A DNA stretch of 64,000 bases, taken from contig CAZDIA010000002.1 in assembly GCA_964505385.1 (NCBI GenBank), positions 85,030-149,029 on the forward strand, written 5' to 3'. Source of the stretch: SLJN01 sp964505385 (GTDB lineage Bacteria; Bacteroidota; Rhodothermia; Balneolales; Natronogracilivirgulaceae). Under the pieces are notes generated by a model. It worked only from the letters and a program-made list of their open reading frames with translations. It did not search any database and was not told where the DNA came from. Shown here one piece after another: positions 27,429 through 36,365 of the stretch. How positions within the stretch are numbered: position 1 is the first letter of the stretch; the number at the start of each line of letters is the position of its first letter. Position numbers and translations under genes: made by a program.

Positions 27429-27953
27429 ATGGAACCAGTTGTAAATAAAGTAAAAAAATCCAAACTGATTACGATTGATCTGGAAACCTATCTTAATAAA
27501 GATGAGATCGTTGAATTCGACCTGAAGGACTACCTGCATATGGAGTTGATCCTTAAAGAGCAGGAATTTCGCGATGCACTTGATCAGCACGACTGGAGCC
27601 AATACGGCGGTAAATATATTGCGGTATTCTGTTCCACCGATGCGATCCTTGCGTCGTGGGCATATATGCTTGTAGCCGCTCACGCACGAAAACACGCTAA
27701 GGATGTTTTATTTGGCACCAGAGAAGACGTTACCGAACAACTATTCAAAAGAAGTCTTGATAAGGAAGACTGGGAACAATACCGCGATAAAAGAGTATTG
27801 CTGAAAGGCTGCAGTGATCACGGAGTGCCGCCTGGAGTATATCTGCACGCAACTCAAAAACTGCTGCCACTGGTTGACCGGCTTATGTATGGTGAAGCGT
27901 GCTCATTTGTTCCGGTCTTTCGCAAACCAAAAGAAGAAAAACAACCCGGGTAA
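27429..27953 (+). CDS. DUF2480 family protein
   Basis: This 174-residue cytosolic protein has the family pattern ITIDLETYL..DEIVEFDLKDYL..ELILKEQEFR, then AVFCSTDAILASWAYMLV and KGCSDHGVPPGVYLHATQKL. DUF2480 is typical of Bacteroidota and relatives and is often next to suf genes, so a role in Fe-S assembly is suspected but unproven. Cysteines in FCSTD, KGCSD and EACSF are noticeable. It ends 6 bases before the SDR gene. Confidence 0.88.
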   Translation: MEPVVNKVKKSKLITIDLETYLNKDEIVEFDLKDYLHMELILKEQEFRDALDQHDWSQYGGKYIAVFCSTDAILASWAYMLVAAHARKHAKDVLFGTREDVTEQLFKRSLDKEDWEQYRDKRVLLKGCSDHGVPPGVYLHATQKLLPLVDRLMYGEACSFVPVFRKPKEEKQPG

Positions 27954-27959
27954 TCATTT

Positions 27960-28700
27960 GTGGCATCATCAAGTCAGTATGCTCTCGTTACCGGAGTCAG
28001 TCGCGGAATCGGATCTGCAATCGCTGAAAAACTAATTAGTGACGACTGGGATGTGGTCGGCACATATAATCGAACCGAACCATCCGCAACACTGACAGAA
28101 AGCTCAAAATTCAGCTCGGTACAAGTCAACCTGGAGAATAATGACGAGCTTTATCAGAAACTGCATCCCCTAATTCTGAACAACACTCCAGCAGTGCTTA
28201 TAAACAATGCCGGTATTTCAGAAGATTGTGATATGGAAGCGTGGGACGCTGAATGGCTTGAGTTGTGGGACCGCACTCTACAGATTAATCTCCAGGCTTC
28301 AGCGCTGTTGGCTAAATGGTGTCTGCAGGAATGGAAAAAACGGCAAAGTGGGAGATTAATCAACATTGCATCCCGGGCAGCTTATCGTGGTGACACTGCC
28401 GAATATGCGGCTTATGCTGTTTCCAAAGCGGGAATGGTAGCTTTCGGAAAGTCACTCCTGCGAAATTATGGCAAAGCTGGTTTGGAAGTATACTGTGTTG
28501 CTCCGGGTTTTGTTCAAACGGACATGGCAAAAGAATCAGCGAAAGTGCACGGAGAAGATTATCTGAGATCAGATATCCCGATGGGCTACTTACCATCACC
28601 TGATGAAGTTGCGGAAACCGTAGCCTTTCTTGCAAGTGGTAAATCGCCGCAACTCTCCGGCTCGACTTTGCATCTCAATGGCGGCTCTTACATGTTGTAG
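27960..28700 (+). CDS. short-chain dehydrogenase/reductase (FabG-like)
   Basis: This 246-residue Rossmann enzyme starts with GTG. The cofactor loop is TGVSRGIGSA, the NAG motif is INNAG, the catalytic tyrosine/lysine pair is in YAAYAVSKAGM, and the end contains SGSTLHLNGGSYML. It resembles 3-oxoacyl-ACP reductase, but the isolated position behind DUF2480 means the substrate is unknown. There is a 6-base gap to the gene before, so co-transcription with the suf-linked genes is likely. Confidence 0.88.
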   Translation: MASSSQYALVTGVSRGIGSAIAEKLISDDWDVVGTYNRTEPSATLTESSKFSSVQVNLENNDELYQKLHPLILNNTPAVLINNAGISEDCDMEAWDAEWLELWDRTLQINLQASALLAKWCLQEWKKRQSGRLINIASRAAYRGDTAEYAAYAVSKAGMVAFGKSLLRNYGKAGLEVYCVAPGFVQTDMAKESAKVHGEDYLRSDIPMGYLPSPDEVAETVAFLASGKSPQLSGSTLHLNGGSYML

Positions 28701-29035
28701 AGATTCCCTCACGTATTTCGGAACTTTAGAGAGTATCTGGAGTATTTATAGTGAAGTCCGGAACCCCGGCTGCAGAGATCTTATAAATAACTGAGCTGAT
28801 TAGTACCTTTAAATTTCTCTTTAGCCATTTTTGGGCATTAACTGAGTTACGGCTGCTGGGTACTGGGGTGCCTGTAACCAATGATCCAAAGGGTACTTGG
28901 CAACTTGTTTAAATCTTGGTTATTGGAGGTTGTGCCAAATTGTATTTTGTATTTTGACTATTGAATATTATTTGGCTATTGGTGCTTGATGATTGAACAT
29001 TTTTTTTAATAAATGCACAGACAATCCGCCAGGAA
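28701..29035. other. intergenic region with weak word-iterated tract
   Basis: About 335 bases. Near 28876-28991 a weak inverted pair (accaatgatccaaa against tttggctattggt) encloses a tract of TATTG/TATTTTG-like words. It looks like a degenerate relative of the palindromes at 27287 and 49138. No gene was seen. Confidence 0.4.
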
Positions 29036-30061
29036 ATGAATATTGAACAACGCAAAAAAGATCATGTACGATTATCCGCATCCGGAGAGGCAGCCTATGT
29101 TAAAACAGCAGGGTTTGAGCGATACGATTTTAATCACAATGCACTGCCTGAAGTTGATTTCAATGAAATTGATACCTTTGTAAATTTTCTGGGGTATAAA
29201 GCAGATTTCCCACTATTTATATCATCGATGACGGGAGGATATGTTGAGGCGGGAAAGGTTAATCAAATCATTGCCGGCTTTTGCCAGGAGGAGCAAATAC
29301 CGTTCGGCGTAGGCAGTCAGCGAATCATGCTGGAACAGCCGGAGACATCTAAATCCTTCTCTATAGTTCGCAAAGAAGCGCCCGACGCATTTATAGCGTC
29401 AAATATTGGTGGTTGTCAATTAATCGGCGGGTTGAATACATCGCAGCTTAAACTACTGACTGACACCATCGAAGCAAATGCAATCATTGTGCATCTTAAT
29501 GTTCTTCAGGAATTGATGCAATCTGAAGGAGATCGTCAGTTCAGGGGTATCCTGCAGGGCATTACAGATCTGATCAGCAACACCGATCTGCCTGTAATTG
29601 TAAAAGAGACGGGTGCTGGAATAGACGGGCGAATCGCGCGGCAACTTATCGACTGCGGGGTATCTGTAATAGATGTATCGGGATCAGGGGGCACAAGCTG
29701 GTCCAAAATTGAGAATCAGCGCCGGAATTTGCATGGATCTGCATTTGATGAATGGGGGATTCCCACAGTCGATTGTATCCTTAGTGCCAGGGAAAAAGGT
29801 GTGCCCAAAGAGGGGCTGATTGCCTCGGGTGGTGTACGGACGGTAAGTGAGATGGGAAAAGCTCTCTGTCTTGGAGCTGGATTCACAGCGATGGCGCAGC
29901 CGGTTATCCGGCAAATAAATGAAGGCGGACGCGACGCGTTGCAATCATGGTATGAGACGCTAAAACATGAGTTTAAGGTGATGCTTTGCTTGCTGGGGTG
30001 CCGAAGTGTTTCCGAACTCGGTGAAAGTCACCTGAGGAATGTTGATTATTTTTCCAAATAA
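29036..30061 (+). CDS. fni: type 2 isopentenyl-diphosphate delta-isomerase
   Basis: This 341-residue FMN-dependent enzyme converts IPP to DMAPP. Marks of the family are RKKDHVRL at the start, SSMTGG, GVGSQRIMLE, HLNVLQELMQSEGDR, VIVKETGAG and IDVSGSGGTSW (flavin/phosphate binding), and ASGGVRT. It is followed after 65 bases by the polyprenyl synthase that consumes its product. Confidence 0.96.
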   Translation: MNIEQRKKDHVRLSASGEAAYVKTAGFERYDFNHNALPEVDFNEIDTFVNFLGYKADFPLFISSMTGGYVEAGKVNQIIAGFCQEEQIPFGVGSQRIMLEQPETSKSFSIVRKEAPDAFIASNIGGCQLIGGLNTSQLKLLTDTIEANAIIVHLNVLQELMQSEGDRQFRGILQGITDLISNTDLPVIVKETGAGIDGRIARQLIDCGVSVIDVSGSGGTSWSKIENQRRNLHGSAFDEWGIPTVDCILSAREKGVPKEGLIASGGVRTVSEMGKALCLGAGFTAMAQPVIRQINEGGRDALQSWYETLKHEFKVMLCLLGCRSVSELGESHLRNVDYFSK

Positions 30062-30126
30062 AATCCGGCGCAATTTATTATCTTGACCCAGCTTAATCAC
30101 CCAATCTTAGAGTTCTGAAGTCCAAA

Positions 30127-31104
30127 TTGAGTCCCGAAGAAATACTGGAAAAGGAAATACAGCAGTTAGATCTGCCGGATACTCCCTCACGGTTATATGA
30201 TCCCATCAGGCATACCTTAAAATCCGGGGGTAAGCGACTCCGGCCAACTTTAACGTTGCGTGGTTGTGAACTCGCAGGAGGCGACCCACATATTGCAATT
30301 CCGGCCGCAATGGCAGTAGAGTTGATTCATAATTTCACTCTAATTCACGATGATATTATGGATGATGCCGGTACACGCAGAGGCGCTCCGACGGTTTACC
30401 GGAAATGGGGGACGAATGACGCCATTTTAAGTGGTGACATGATGTTCGCGCTTGCATTTGAGCAGCTCAACAGATATAAAGATTTTAATGAAATTGATAA
30501 GGAACAGTTTGGCTTTTTATTCGAAACTCTGCTCTGCGGTGTACGCACAGTTTGTGAAGGTCAAAGCCGCGATATGGCTTTTGAAACCGAACAGGACGTT
30601 ACGCTAAATGATTATTTAGTTATGATCGGCCAGAAAACCGCGGCTCTTTTGCAAACTTCAATTCAACTTGGCGCAATAGTGGGTGGATCGAAAAAAGAGG
30701 AAGCGGAAAAAATCGGTCGGATCGCATATGACGCCGGTATTGCATTCCAGATTCAGGATGATCTTTTGGATGCAGTCGGAGATTATGAAAAGCTGGGAAA
30801 AGCTATTGGAGGCGACATCCGCGAGCAAAAAAAGACCTGCCTTTATGTTGCGGCTTTGGAATCAGGAGAGGAACACCATCGGGAACAACTTAAGGAGTGG
30901 TACTCACCAGCATGTAACATCAATGAAGAGCAAAGCAGGAAAGTAATTGAAATCTTCAAAACAACCGGGGCTATTGATAAATCAGAAGAGTTGCTGCATC
31001 AATATTATCATAAAGCGATTAAACAGCTGGAAGAGTTTGACAGAAATACTTCTTCAGAAAAAATAAAAAGGCTGCTGGATCAGTTACGTCTCAGAGAAAA
31101 TTAG
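30127..31104 (+). CDS. polyprenyl diphosphate synthase (trans-isoprenyl, GGPP/octaprenyl type)
   Basis: This is 325 residues from TTG 30127; no ATG is better placed. The first aspartate-rich motif is LIHDDIMDDAGTRRG and the second is FQIQDDLLDAVGD; GGKRLRPTL is also present. It joins DMAPP with IPP units in the trans configuration. The residues before the first motif (AVELIHNFTLIHDD) suggest a medium or long product, but chain length cannot be fixed. It may supply menaquinone side chains or carotenoids. Confidence 0.94.
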   Translation: MSPEEILEKEIQQLDLPDTPSRLYDPIRHTLKSGGKRLRPTLTLRGCELAGGDPHIAIPAAMAVELIHNFTLIHDDIMDDAGTRRGAPTVYRKWGTNDAILSGDMMFALAFEQLNRYKDFNEIDKEQFGFLFETLLCGVRTVCEGQSRDMAFETEQDVTLNDYLVMIGQKTAALLQTSIQLGAIVGGSKKEEAEKIGRIAYDAGIAFQIQDDLLDAVGDYEKLGKAIGGDIREQKKTCLYVAALESGEEHHREQLKEWYSPACNINEEQSRKVIEIFKTTGAIDKSEELLHQYYHKAIKQLEEFDRNTSSEKIKRLLDQLRLREN

Positions 31105-31130
31105 AAAAAAGAATAGTGCACTATATACAG

Positions 31131-31955
31131 ATGTATTACCAAATGGTAAAGTGGTTTGGTTTTTTCACGTTAGCAATGGCCTTTATCTCAGCATGCTCGA
31201 CGGGCACAACCATCCGGCCTGGCGACTCGGTTGATGTAGCGTTTGAAAAAGCAATGGAATTATACGAAAACGAGCGTTATAGTAATGCAGCCGAGGCATT
31301 TGAAACCGTGATGTCTATTGCGAGGGGAACAGAATATGCTCAGGACTCTCAGTATTATCTGGCGATGAGCTATTTCAATAACCGGCAGTATATGATAGCT
31401 GCCAGTGAGTTTCAGCGCTATGCTTCGACCAATCCCAGGTCAGAGCGTAGCGAACAAGCACAGTTTATGGAAGCCAAAAGCTATTACAATTTGAGCCCTC
31501 GCTATCAACTGGATCAAACCGATACACGCAGGGCGATAGAGCGGTTTCAGCTATTTATCAATCGCAATCCTGACAGCGAACTGGCGGAAGATGCGAACGA
31601 GAAAATTAACGAGCTCCGTAAAAAGCTGGCTAAAAAGAAATATCATGCCGGCAAACTCTATCTTGAAAGCTTGAGAGAGTACGAAGCGGCCGCTATTTAT
31701 TTTGAGCAAACGATCGATAATTATCCCGATACTAAATGGGCTGAGCGGGCACTTGTTGATCAGATATATGCCTATGTAAAGTTCGCCGAGAACAGTATTG
31801 AAGAGCGCCAGGAAGAGCGGTTTAACAAAGCAATTGAAAGCTATGAGCGTTACCTGCAGATTTTTCCGCAGGGAGAGAACCGTGAGCGCGCGGAAAGACT
31901 TTACAGCAGGGCGTTGGAAGGTCTTTCAGAAGCTGAAGCAATAGCTACTTCATGA
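31131..31955 (+). CDS. bamD: outer-membrane assembly lipoprotein BamD
   Basis: This is about 274 residues from ATG 31131; a GTG at 31116 is the longer alternative. The lipoprotein signal ends at ISAC. Tetratricopeptide-like repeats follow (YENERYSNAAEAFETV, then FNNRQYMIAASEFQRY, YEAAAIYFEQTIDNYPDTKWAE, and NKAIESYERYLQIFPQ). BamD works with BamA to insert barrel proteins into the outer membrane, linking it to the many barrels here. It overlaps nadD by 4 bases (ATGA). Confidence 0.92.
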   Translation: MYYQMVKWFGFFTLAMAFISACSTGTTIRPGDSVDVAFEKAMELYENERYSNAAEAFETVMSIARGTEYAQDSQYYLAMSYFNNRQYMIAASEFQRYASTNPRSERSEQAQFMEAKSYYNLSPRYQLDQTDTRRAIERFQLFINRNPDSELAEDANEKINELRKKLAKKKYHAGKLYLESLREYEAAAIYFEQTIDNYPDTKWAERALVDQIYAYVKFAENSIEERQEERFNKAIESYERYLQIFPQGENRERAERLYSRALEGLSEAEAIATS

Positions 31956-32539
31956 GCCCGCGCATCGGTGTGATGGGAGGGGCTTTTGACCCACCTCACG
32001 CAGGTCATGTTGCAATTGCAAAATCTTTTGCTAAAAGTGATCTGATAGATCAGCTGTGGGTGCTGCCGACTCCTGCGCCTCCTCATAAGCAAAGTGAAGA
32101 GTTAACAGAGTATCGACACCGCCTGGAGATGACAAAGCTATGCTTTGAGGATGTGCCTTCAGTTTATGTCGATGATTTTGAATCCGGGTTGCCGGCTCCT
32201 CAGTATACGTATAACACGCTAGGGGCACTTTCTGAAAAATATAGTGAACATAATTTCACGCTATGTATCGGTGAGGATTCACTCAGCACCATAAAGACCT
32301 GGTATAACTGGGAAGAACTTCTTCGGGATTATGACATACTCGTGGCAAAACGTCCGGGATTCAAAGTTGATCCTGAGTTTAACAGTGAACACATATATTT
32401 TGTAGATCATCAGCCCAGTGACATTTCTTCTACAAAAGTGCGTGAAGTTCTTAATACCGGGCGTATTCCCGAAGAGTTTTTGTGCAAAAATTTACCGGAT
32501 TACATAAAAAAAAATCACTTATATATACATCAGAGCTGA
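31952..32539 (+). CDS. nadD: nicotinate-nucleotide adenylyltransferase
   Basis: This 195-residue nucleotidyltransferase has the HxGH motif in GGAFDPPHAGHVAIA and ISSTKVREVL near the end. It transfers AMP to nicotinate mononucleotide in NAD synthesis. It is coupled to bamD by ATGA and overlaps the convergent tadA tail by 10 bases. Confidence 0.95.
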   Translation: MSPRIGVMGGAFDPPHAGHVAIAKSFAKSDLIDQLWVLPTPAPPHKQSEELTEYRHRLEMTKLCFEDVPSVYVDDFESGLPAPQYTYNTLGALSEKYSEHNFTLCIGEDSLSTIKTWYNWEELLRDYDILVAKRPGFKVDPEFNSEHIYFVDHQPSDISSTKVREVLNTGRIPEEFLCKNLPDYIKKNHLYIHQS

Positions 32540-33027
32540 TCTCTTTTTCTCCGGAAGAAATTTTGGAGTAATTCTGAGCAATCATCCTCCAGGATTCCCT
32601 GTATCACTTCGATTCTGTGATTTAGTTTTTTATTTTCGGCTATATTGAATATGCTGCCGCAAGCTCCCGCTTTATCATCCATGGCGCCATATACGATCCT
32701 GTCAATTTTGCTCCAAACCAATGCACCCGCGCACATGGGGCAGGGCTCAAGTGTGACGTAAAGCGTGCATCCTGTTAAATATTTCTCTTCAAGATATGAT
32801 GTGGCGGAAGACAATGCGATCATCTCAGCATGAGCAGCAGGATCCTTAAGCTGTTCAACCTGATTATACCCTCGGCCGATCACAAGATGATTTTGCACGA
32901 TTACAGCCCCAACAGGCACTTCACCATCTTTTAAAGCCTGCTCCGCTTCCTGATAGGCTTTCATCATATAAGCCTGGTGCGGATTACTCAATATCCCATA
33001 TGAATTTTCAGAATTATTAGTAGTCAT
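32530..33027 (-). CDS. tadA: tRNA-specific adenosine deaminase / nucleoside deaminase (TadA family)
   Basis: This 165-residue zinc enzyme has catalytic HAEMIAL and zinc ligands PCPMCAGAL. In the TadA branch it converts adenosine 34 to inosine in tRNA-Arg. The motif GAMDDKAGACGS is also characteristic of TadA. It converges with nadD (10-base tail overlap) and diverges from apt. Confidence 0.93.
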   Translation of the reverse strand: MTTNNSENSYGILSNPHQAYMMKAYQEAEQALKDGEVPVGAVIVQNHLVIGRGYNQVEQLKDPAAHAEMIALSSATSYLEEKYLTGCTLYVTLEPCPMCAGALVWSKIDRIVYGAMDDKAGACGSIFNIAENKKLNHRIEVIQGILEDDCSELLQNFFRRKRDQL

Positions 33028-33111
33028 TTTGGTTGATAAAAGTGTTTTAAAAATCAGATAGCTTTATTATCATCATGTTCTTTCAAAACTCAAAGTAATA
33101 AAGTGCGGTAA

Positions 33112-33654
33112 ATGCCGGAATCACCAAATAATATACAATCGTATCTCAGCCGTCTCATCCGGAATATACCGGATTTTCCAAGCGAAGGGATTCAGTTTAA
33201 AGATATCACACCATTGTTGAAAGACCCGGAGGCATTACAGCTTGCTCCGGCACAGCTGGTTGAACCGTTTAGGCAACTCAAAGTGGATTACGTTGCCGGA
33301 ATAGAATCCCGCGGGTTTATGTTCGGCCCGCATATGGCCTCGCTGTTGGATGCGGGGTTTATCGCAGTAAGAAAGTCGGGAAAATTACCGTATGAAACCG
33401 TTCGTGCGGAATATGAATTGGAATATGGCAAGGATGAGTTATTTATGCATAAAGATGCGATCATCAAAGGTGAGAATGTGTTGATACATGATGATCTCAT
33501 CGCGACCGGAGGATCGGCTAAGGCTACGGCAGAGCTTGTCGATAAATTGGACGGCCAGGTTGTGGGTTTTAGTTTTTTGCTCGAGTTAACATTCCTGGAA
33601 GGAAGGAAAAAGCTGGGAAACAATGGCGAAGTACACAGCATTATTAAATATTAA
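33112..33654 (+). CDS. apt: adenine phosphoribosyltransferase
   Basis: This 180-residue purine-salvage enzyme has an N-terminal RNIPDFPSEGIQFKDITPLL, GIESRGFMFG, RKSGKLPYET and the PRPP-binding loop VLIHDDLIATGGSA. It makes AMP from adenine and PRPP. It is a single gene with an 84-base divergent spacer to tadA. Confidence 0.97.
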   Translation: MPESPNNIQSYLSRLIRNIPDFPSEGIQFKDITPLLKDPEALQLAPAQLVEPFRQLKVDYVAGIESRGFMFGPHMASLLDAGFIAVRKSGKLPYETVRAEYELEYGKDELFMHKDAIIKGENVLIHDDLIATGGSAKATAELVDKLDGQVVGFSFLLELTFLEGRKKLGNNGEVHSIIKY

Positions 33655-33983
33655 TTTAAAAATTATATCCATGAACTAACTTGCCTTTTAACACTATCAT
33701 GGAATAAATTTAACATTCGGTAAGTTTTGAGGTCTTTCAAGATGCAATATTCAATTTTTTAAAGTCACATATTACACTTTCTGAAATTGGCACTTTAAGT
33801 TATTAGCTATCTGTGGAACTAATTGTAACTAAACTAATTTTACAGTTTCTAATAATTAAAACAGTAATTATATTAGACCACACTTAAGGTGGCTCATTGG
33901 TAGTGAAAAAATTAGTTTAACAGTGACCGATATTAAGTTTTACTACATCGAAAACAATCAATTAAAATTTTAACACGAATAAC
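33655..33983. other. intergenic region, nothing recognised
   Basis: About 330 very AT-rich bases. No terminator-like hairpin or RNA gene was seen. It presumably contains the promoter of the lipoprotein gene at 33984. Confidence 0.5.
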
Positions 33984-34454
33984 ATGATCAAACCAAATAA
34001 ACTCAGGATCATTGGAAATTTCCTAATTGGAATGGTAATCGTGTCTTTCGTTGCCTGCGGCCCCTCTGTGGAGCTTACGGACGTAGACTACGCTGAACCC
34101 ATTGAATCCGTACTTGAACCAGATGCGGATGGCAATGTAACGGATGACCGAACCGGCTTAAGTTTCAATATCCTGGCTATCCAGGAAGAAGAAACCGGAG
34201 AAGGAACCTCGGTTACAACTTCAGAAGTAAGAGTTATCCGTAATACTGAAGGGTACTATTTTGTAACCGCTCCCGGATACAGTAATGTATATGTATTCGA
34301 AGTGGTTGAGTCAGGTATGGATTTATACGAGAAAATCGAGGTTGACGCCGATGGTATTGCCAACCCGGCATTCAATGAAGATTCACCTTACGTGGAATTG
34401 TTGGATGGTACCGATGTCTCTTACCGGCTGACCAAAGACGGAATTGTGGACTAA
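33984..34454 (+). CDS. hypothetical lipoprotein (156 aa)
   Basis: The signal peptide ends at a lipobox-like SFVAC (Cys about 25) followed by a small acidic beta-rich domain (TSEVRVIRNTEGYYFVTAPG, YSNVYVFEVVESG). No family is recognised. The next gene's chosen start is 31 bases beyond the stop, so the two probably form a two-gene unit and may act together in the envelope. Confidence 0.72.
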   Translation: MIKPNKLRIIGNFLIGMVIVSFVACGPSVELTDVDYAEPIESVLEPDADGNVTDDRTGLSFNILAIQEEETGEGTSVTTSEVRVIRNTEGYYFVTAPGYSNVYVFEVVESGMDLYEKIEVDADGIANPAFNEDSPYVELLDGTDVSYRLTKDGIVD

Positions 34455-34485
34455 AATAAAACAGAAGCATATTAACCGATATTTT

Positions 34486-35772
34486 ATGATGACTAAGCAA
34501 GCAAAAATAACGTTTTTTACAATTCTGCTGGCGCTGAGCTTCGGATTTTCTTCACAAACTTCTGCTCAGTTTATGTCCGACTATGAGATTCGCAGTAATT
34601 TTCTCGAGGGCAATCAGCAGATCATGGATAATCTTAAGGAAGTCGACAGTGTAGAGGAAGCCCAAGCTCTTGTTGATATGGTTGAAGAACTCGACGCTGA
34701 GTTTGGTGAACATTCAGACTTTCTGGATCGTGTACTCAGTCCGGAGACTTATGAGCAGCGATTAGCTAATTTCTCCGAAGTGGCTGATGCCAACCTCCAG
34801 CGAATGGAGCGGATCGAAGAAAAAGGTGAGAGTATCGAAGAGCTTGATGAGGAGATAGCTGATCTTACCGAGAATTTGGAAGAAAGCAATGAAGAGATTG
34901 AAGATCTTCAAGCAGAACTCGACGCGATGAGAAGTGATCGCAATGCTTTTCGCGGGCAGGCGGCTAATCTCAGAGCTCAACTCAATGAGCGTGATGAGTT
35001 CATCCTCGATATGGTTGATTCCATCTTTGTCGCGTACAACGATGTGGATCTGGAAACACTCACACCGGATGAGCGTGAAGAGCTCGGTCTTGAAGTAGAC
35101 GTGGATAATGTACTCGGCCACATCGAATCCGTGGTTGACAACAATATTGATTTCCTCGATACTCACACGCAACTTAGCTCTGAAGACTTTCTTCATCTGT
35201 ATGCTGTACAGGTTGAATTTGAGAGAATGTGGGATAACCTCGGCCCGAAACTCAATGACATTTATACCGAGGAAGCCGAGCGCCAGGAACAACTCGAGGA
35301 AATTGACGATAAAATGGAGCAGTGGGCTGGAAGCGTAGATGAGAGCGCCTGGACATCCGTATCAGCGGCTTTCGATGAGCGTCAAATTGACCTTGCTGAT
35401 TTTGATGATGCTGTTTCTTTCTATACCAGCCTCAGCAATTATCTTGATGACGCCATTGAGCGGGCTCAGGATGAAGGCGGCAGTGATGAAGAACTCGAAC
35501 GCTATCAGCAATTCTCTAATGTGTGGTCAGATGATGTAAAAGTTCGCTGGCAACCTCATCTCATCAATGCCGGGCAGCTGAACTACGAAAATGTAGCCTC
35601 TATTGATGAGAAACTTTCCACCTGGAAGGTTCAGGCACAACCACGTTCCTATGCGTTTCTGATGTATCTCGGACTCGCTTTGGTGATTATAATTGTATTT
35701 GCCGGTCTATGGCTGCGTGAGCGTAGCAAGAATCAGGGCGGCGGCGGAAGTGCCCAGAAAAGCAGCAGTTAA
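34486..35772 (+). CDS. envelope protein with coiled coil and C-terminal membrane anchor, unknown function
   Basis: I start this at ATG 34486 (428 residues). The upstream ATG 34444 overlaps the lipoprotein gene and precedes the signal peptide awkwardly. Features are a signal peptide (ending SQTSAQ), a long charged coiled coil at about 95-165 (IEELDEEIADLTENLEESNE and following), a helical middle domain and one membrane helix near the C-terminus (FLMYLGLALVIIIVFAGLWL) followed by a short basic/glycine tail. It likely projects into the periplasm from the inner membrane. No homologous family is recognised. A terminator follows. Confidence 0.75.
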   Translation: MMTKQAKITFFTILLALSFGFSSQTSAQFMSDYEIRSNFLEGNQQIMDNLKEVDSVEEAQALVDMVEELDAEFGEHSDFLDRVLSPETYEQRLANFSEVADANLQRMERIEEKGESIEELDEEIADLTENLEESNEEIEDLQAELDAMRSDRNAFRGQAANLRAQLNERDEFILDMVDSIFVAYNDVDLETLTPDEREELGLEVDVDNVLGHIESVVDNNIDFLDTHTQLSSEDFLHLYAVQVEFERMWDNLGPKLNDIYTEEAERQEQLEEIDDKMEQWAGSVDESAWTSVSAAFDERQIDLADFDDAVSFYTSLSNYLDDAIERAQDEGGSDEELERYQQFSNVWSDDVKVRWQPHLINAGQLNYENVASIDEKLSTWKVQAQPRSYAFLMYLGLALVIIIVFAGLWLRERSKNQGGGGSAQKSSS

Positions 35773-35824
35773 ACGGCACTTTAAATAAGCCGTATAAAAC
35801 GGTATTATTTAAAATAGAAATATT

Positions 35825-35863
35825 AAGGCTGATCTGTCATTAAGTGATGGGTCAGCCTTTTTT
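35825..35863 (+). terminator. rho-independent terminator of the lipoprotein/coiled-coil pair
   Basis: The stem AAGGCTGA with TCAGCCTT (8 bp) encloses a 19-base loop and is followed by a T-run. It lies about 50 bases after the stop codon at 35772. Confidence 0.85.
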
Positions 35864-36365
35864 ATGTCACTACAAGCCGATTACAACTGAGTTCGATTAT
35901 TAAATGAGTAGAGCCACTGCGTAAATCTGCGAATTAATACTCCGACCAACGTTACGGGGCAGCGAAAATCTGCAAGCCTCCTATTTTTCCGATTTCTGGC
36001 TGATAAACGCAGATCATTTCGCTGATTTACGCAGATTAATTTATTCAAATTTAGAGCATGATAGTAATTCGGAATCACACGAAATCGTACGAAAATAGCC
36101 TCATACTAAATTGCGGATAATAAAAAAACAATCGAACCCAGGTCAAAATTGAAAATCTTGGTTTTCTTTATAACAAACTAATAAATTAAACCGGATCCGC
36201 CTTGATCAAACACGGTTGCAAACCGAAACGATGTTGCAACTACAATCACTGAATGCGGACCTTATAGAATATTGACAGGAGCTTGAGTTAATATCACATA
36301 AAGCTGATCAGGAAAAAGCGGGATGAGCCATTTTTTTCACAGGTGAATGGCTTTAAAATTCGGGA
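35864..36365. other. intergenic region with an inverted CTGCGTAAATC repeat
   Basis: About 500 bases between convergent genes. An inverted pair, ctgcgtaaatctgcgaatta near 35918 and gctgatttacgcagattaat near 36022, flanks a ~85-base spacer. A small hairpin (agccatt/aatggct) is near 36325-36352. No gene was seen. Confidence 0.5.
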
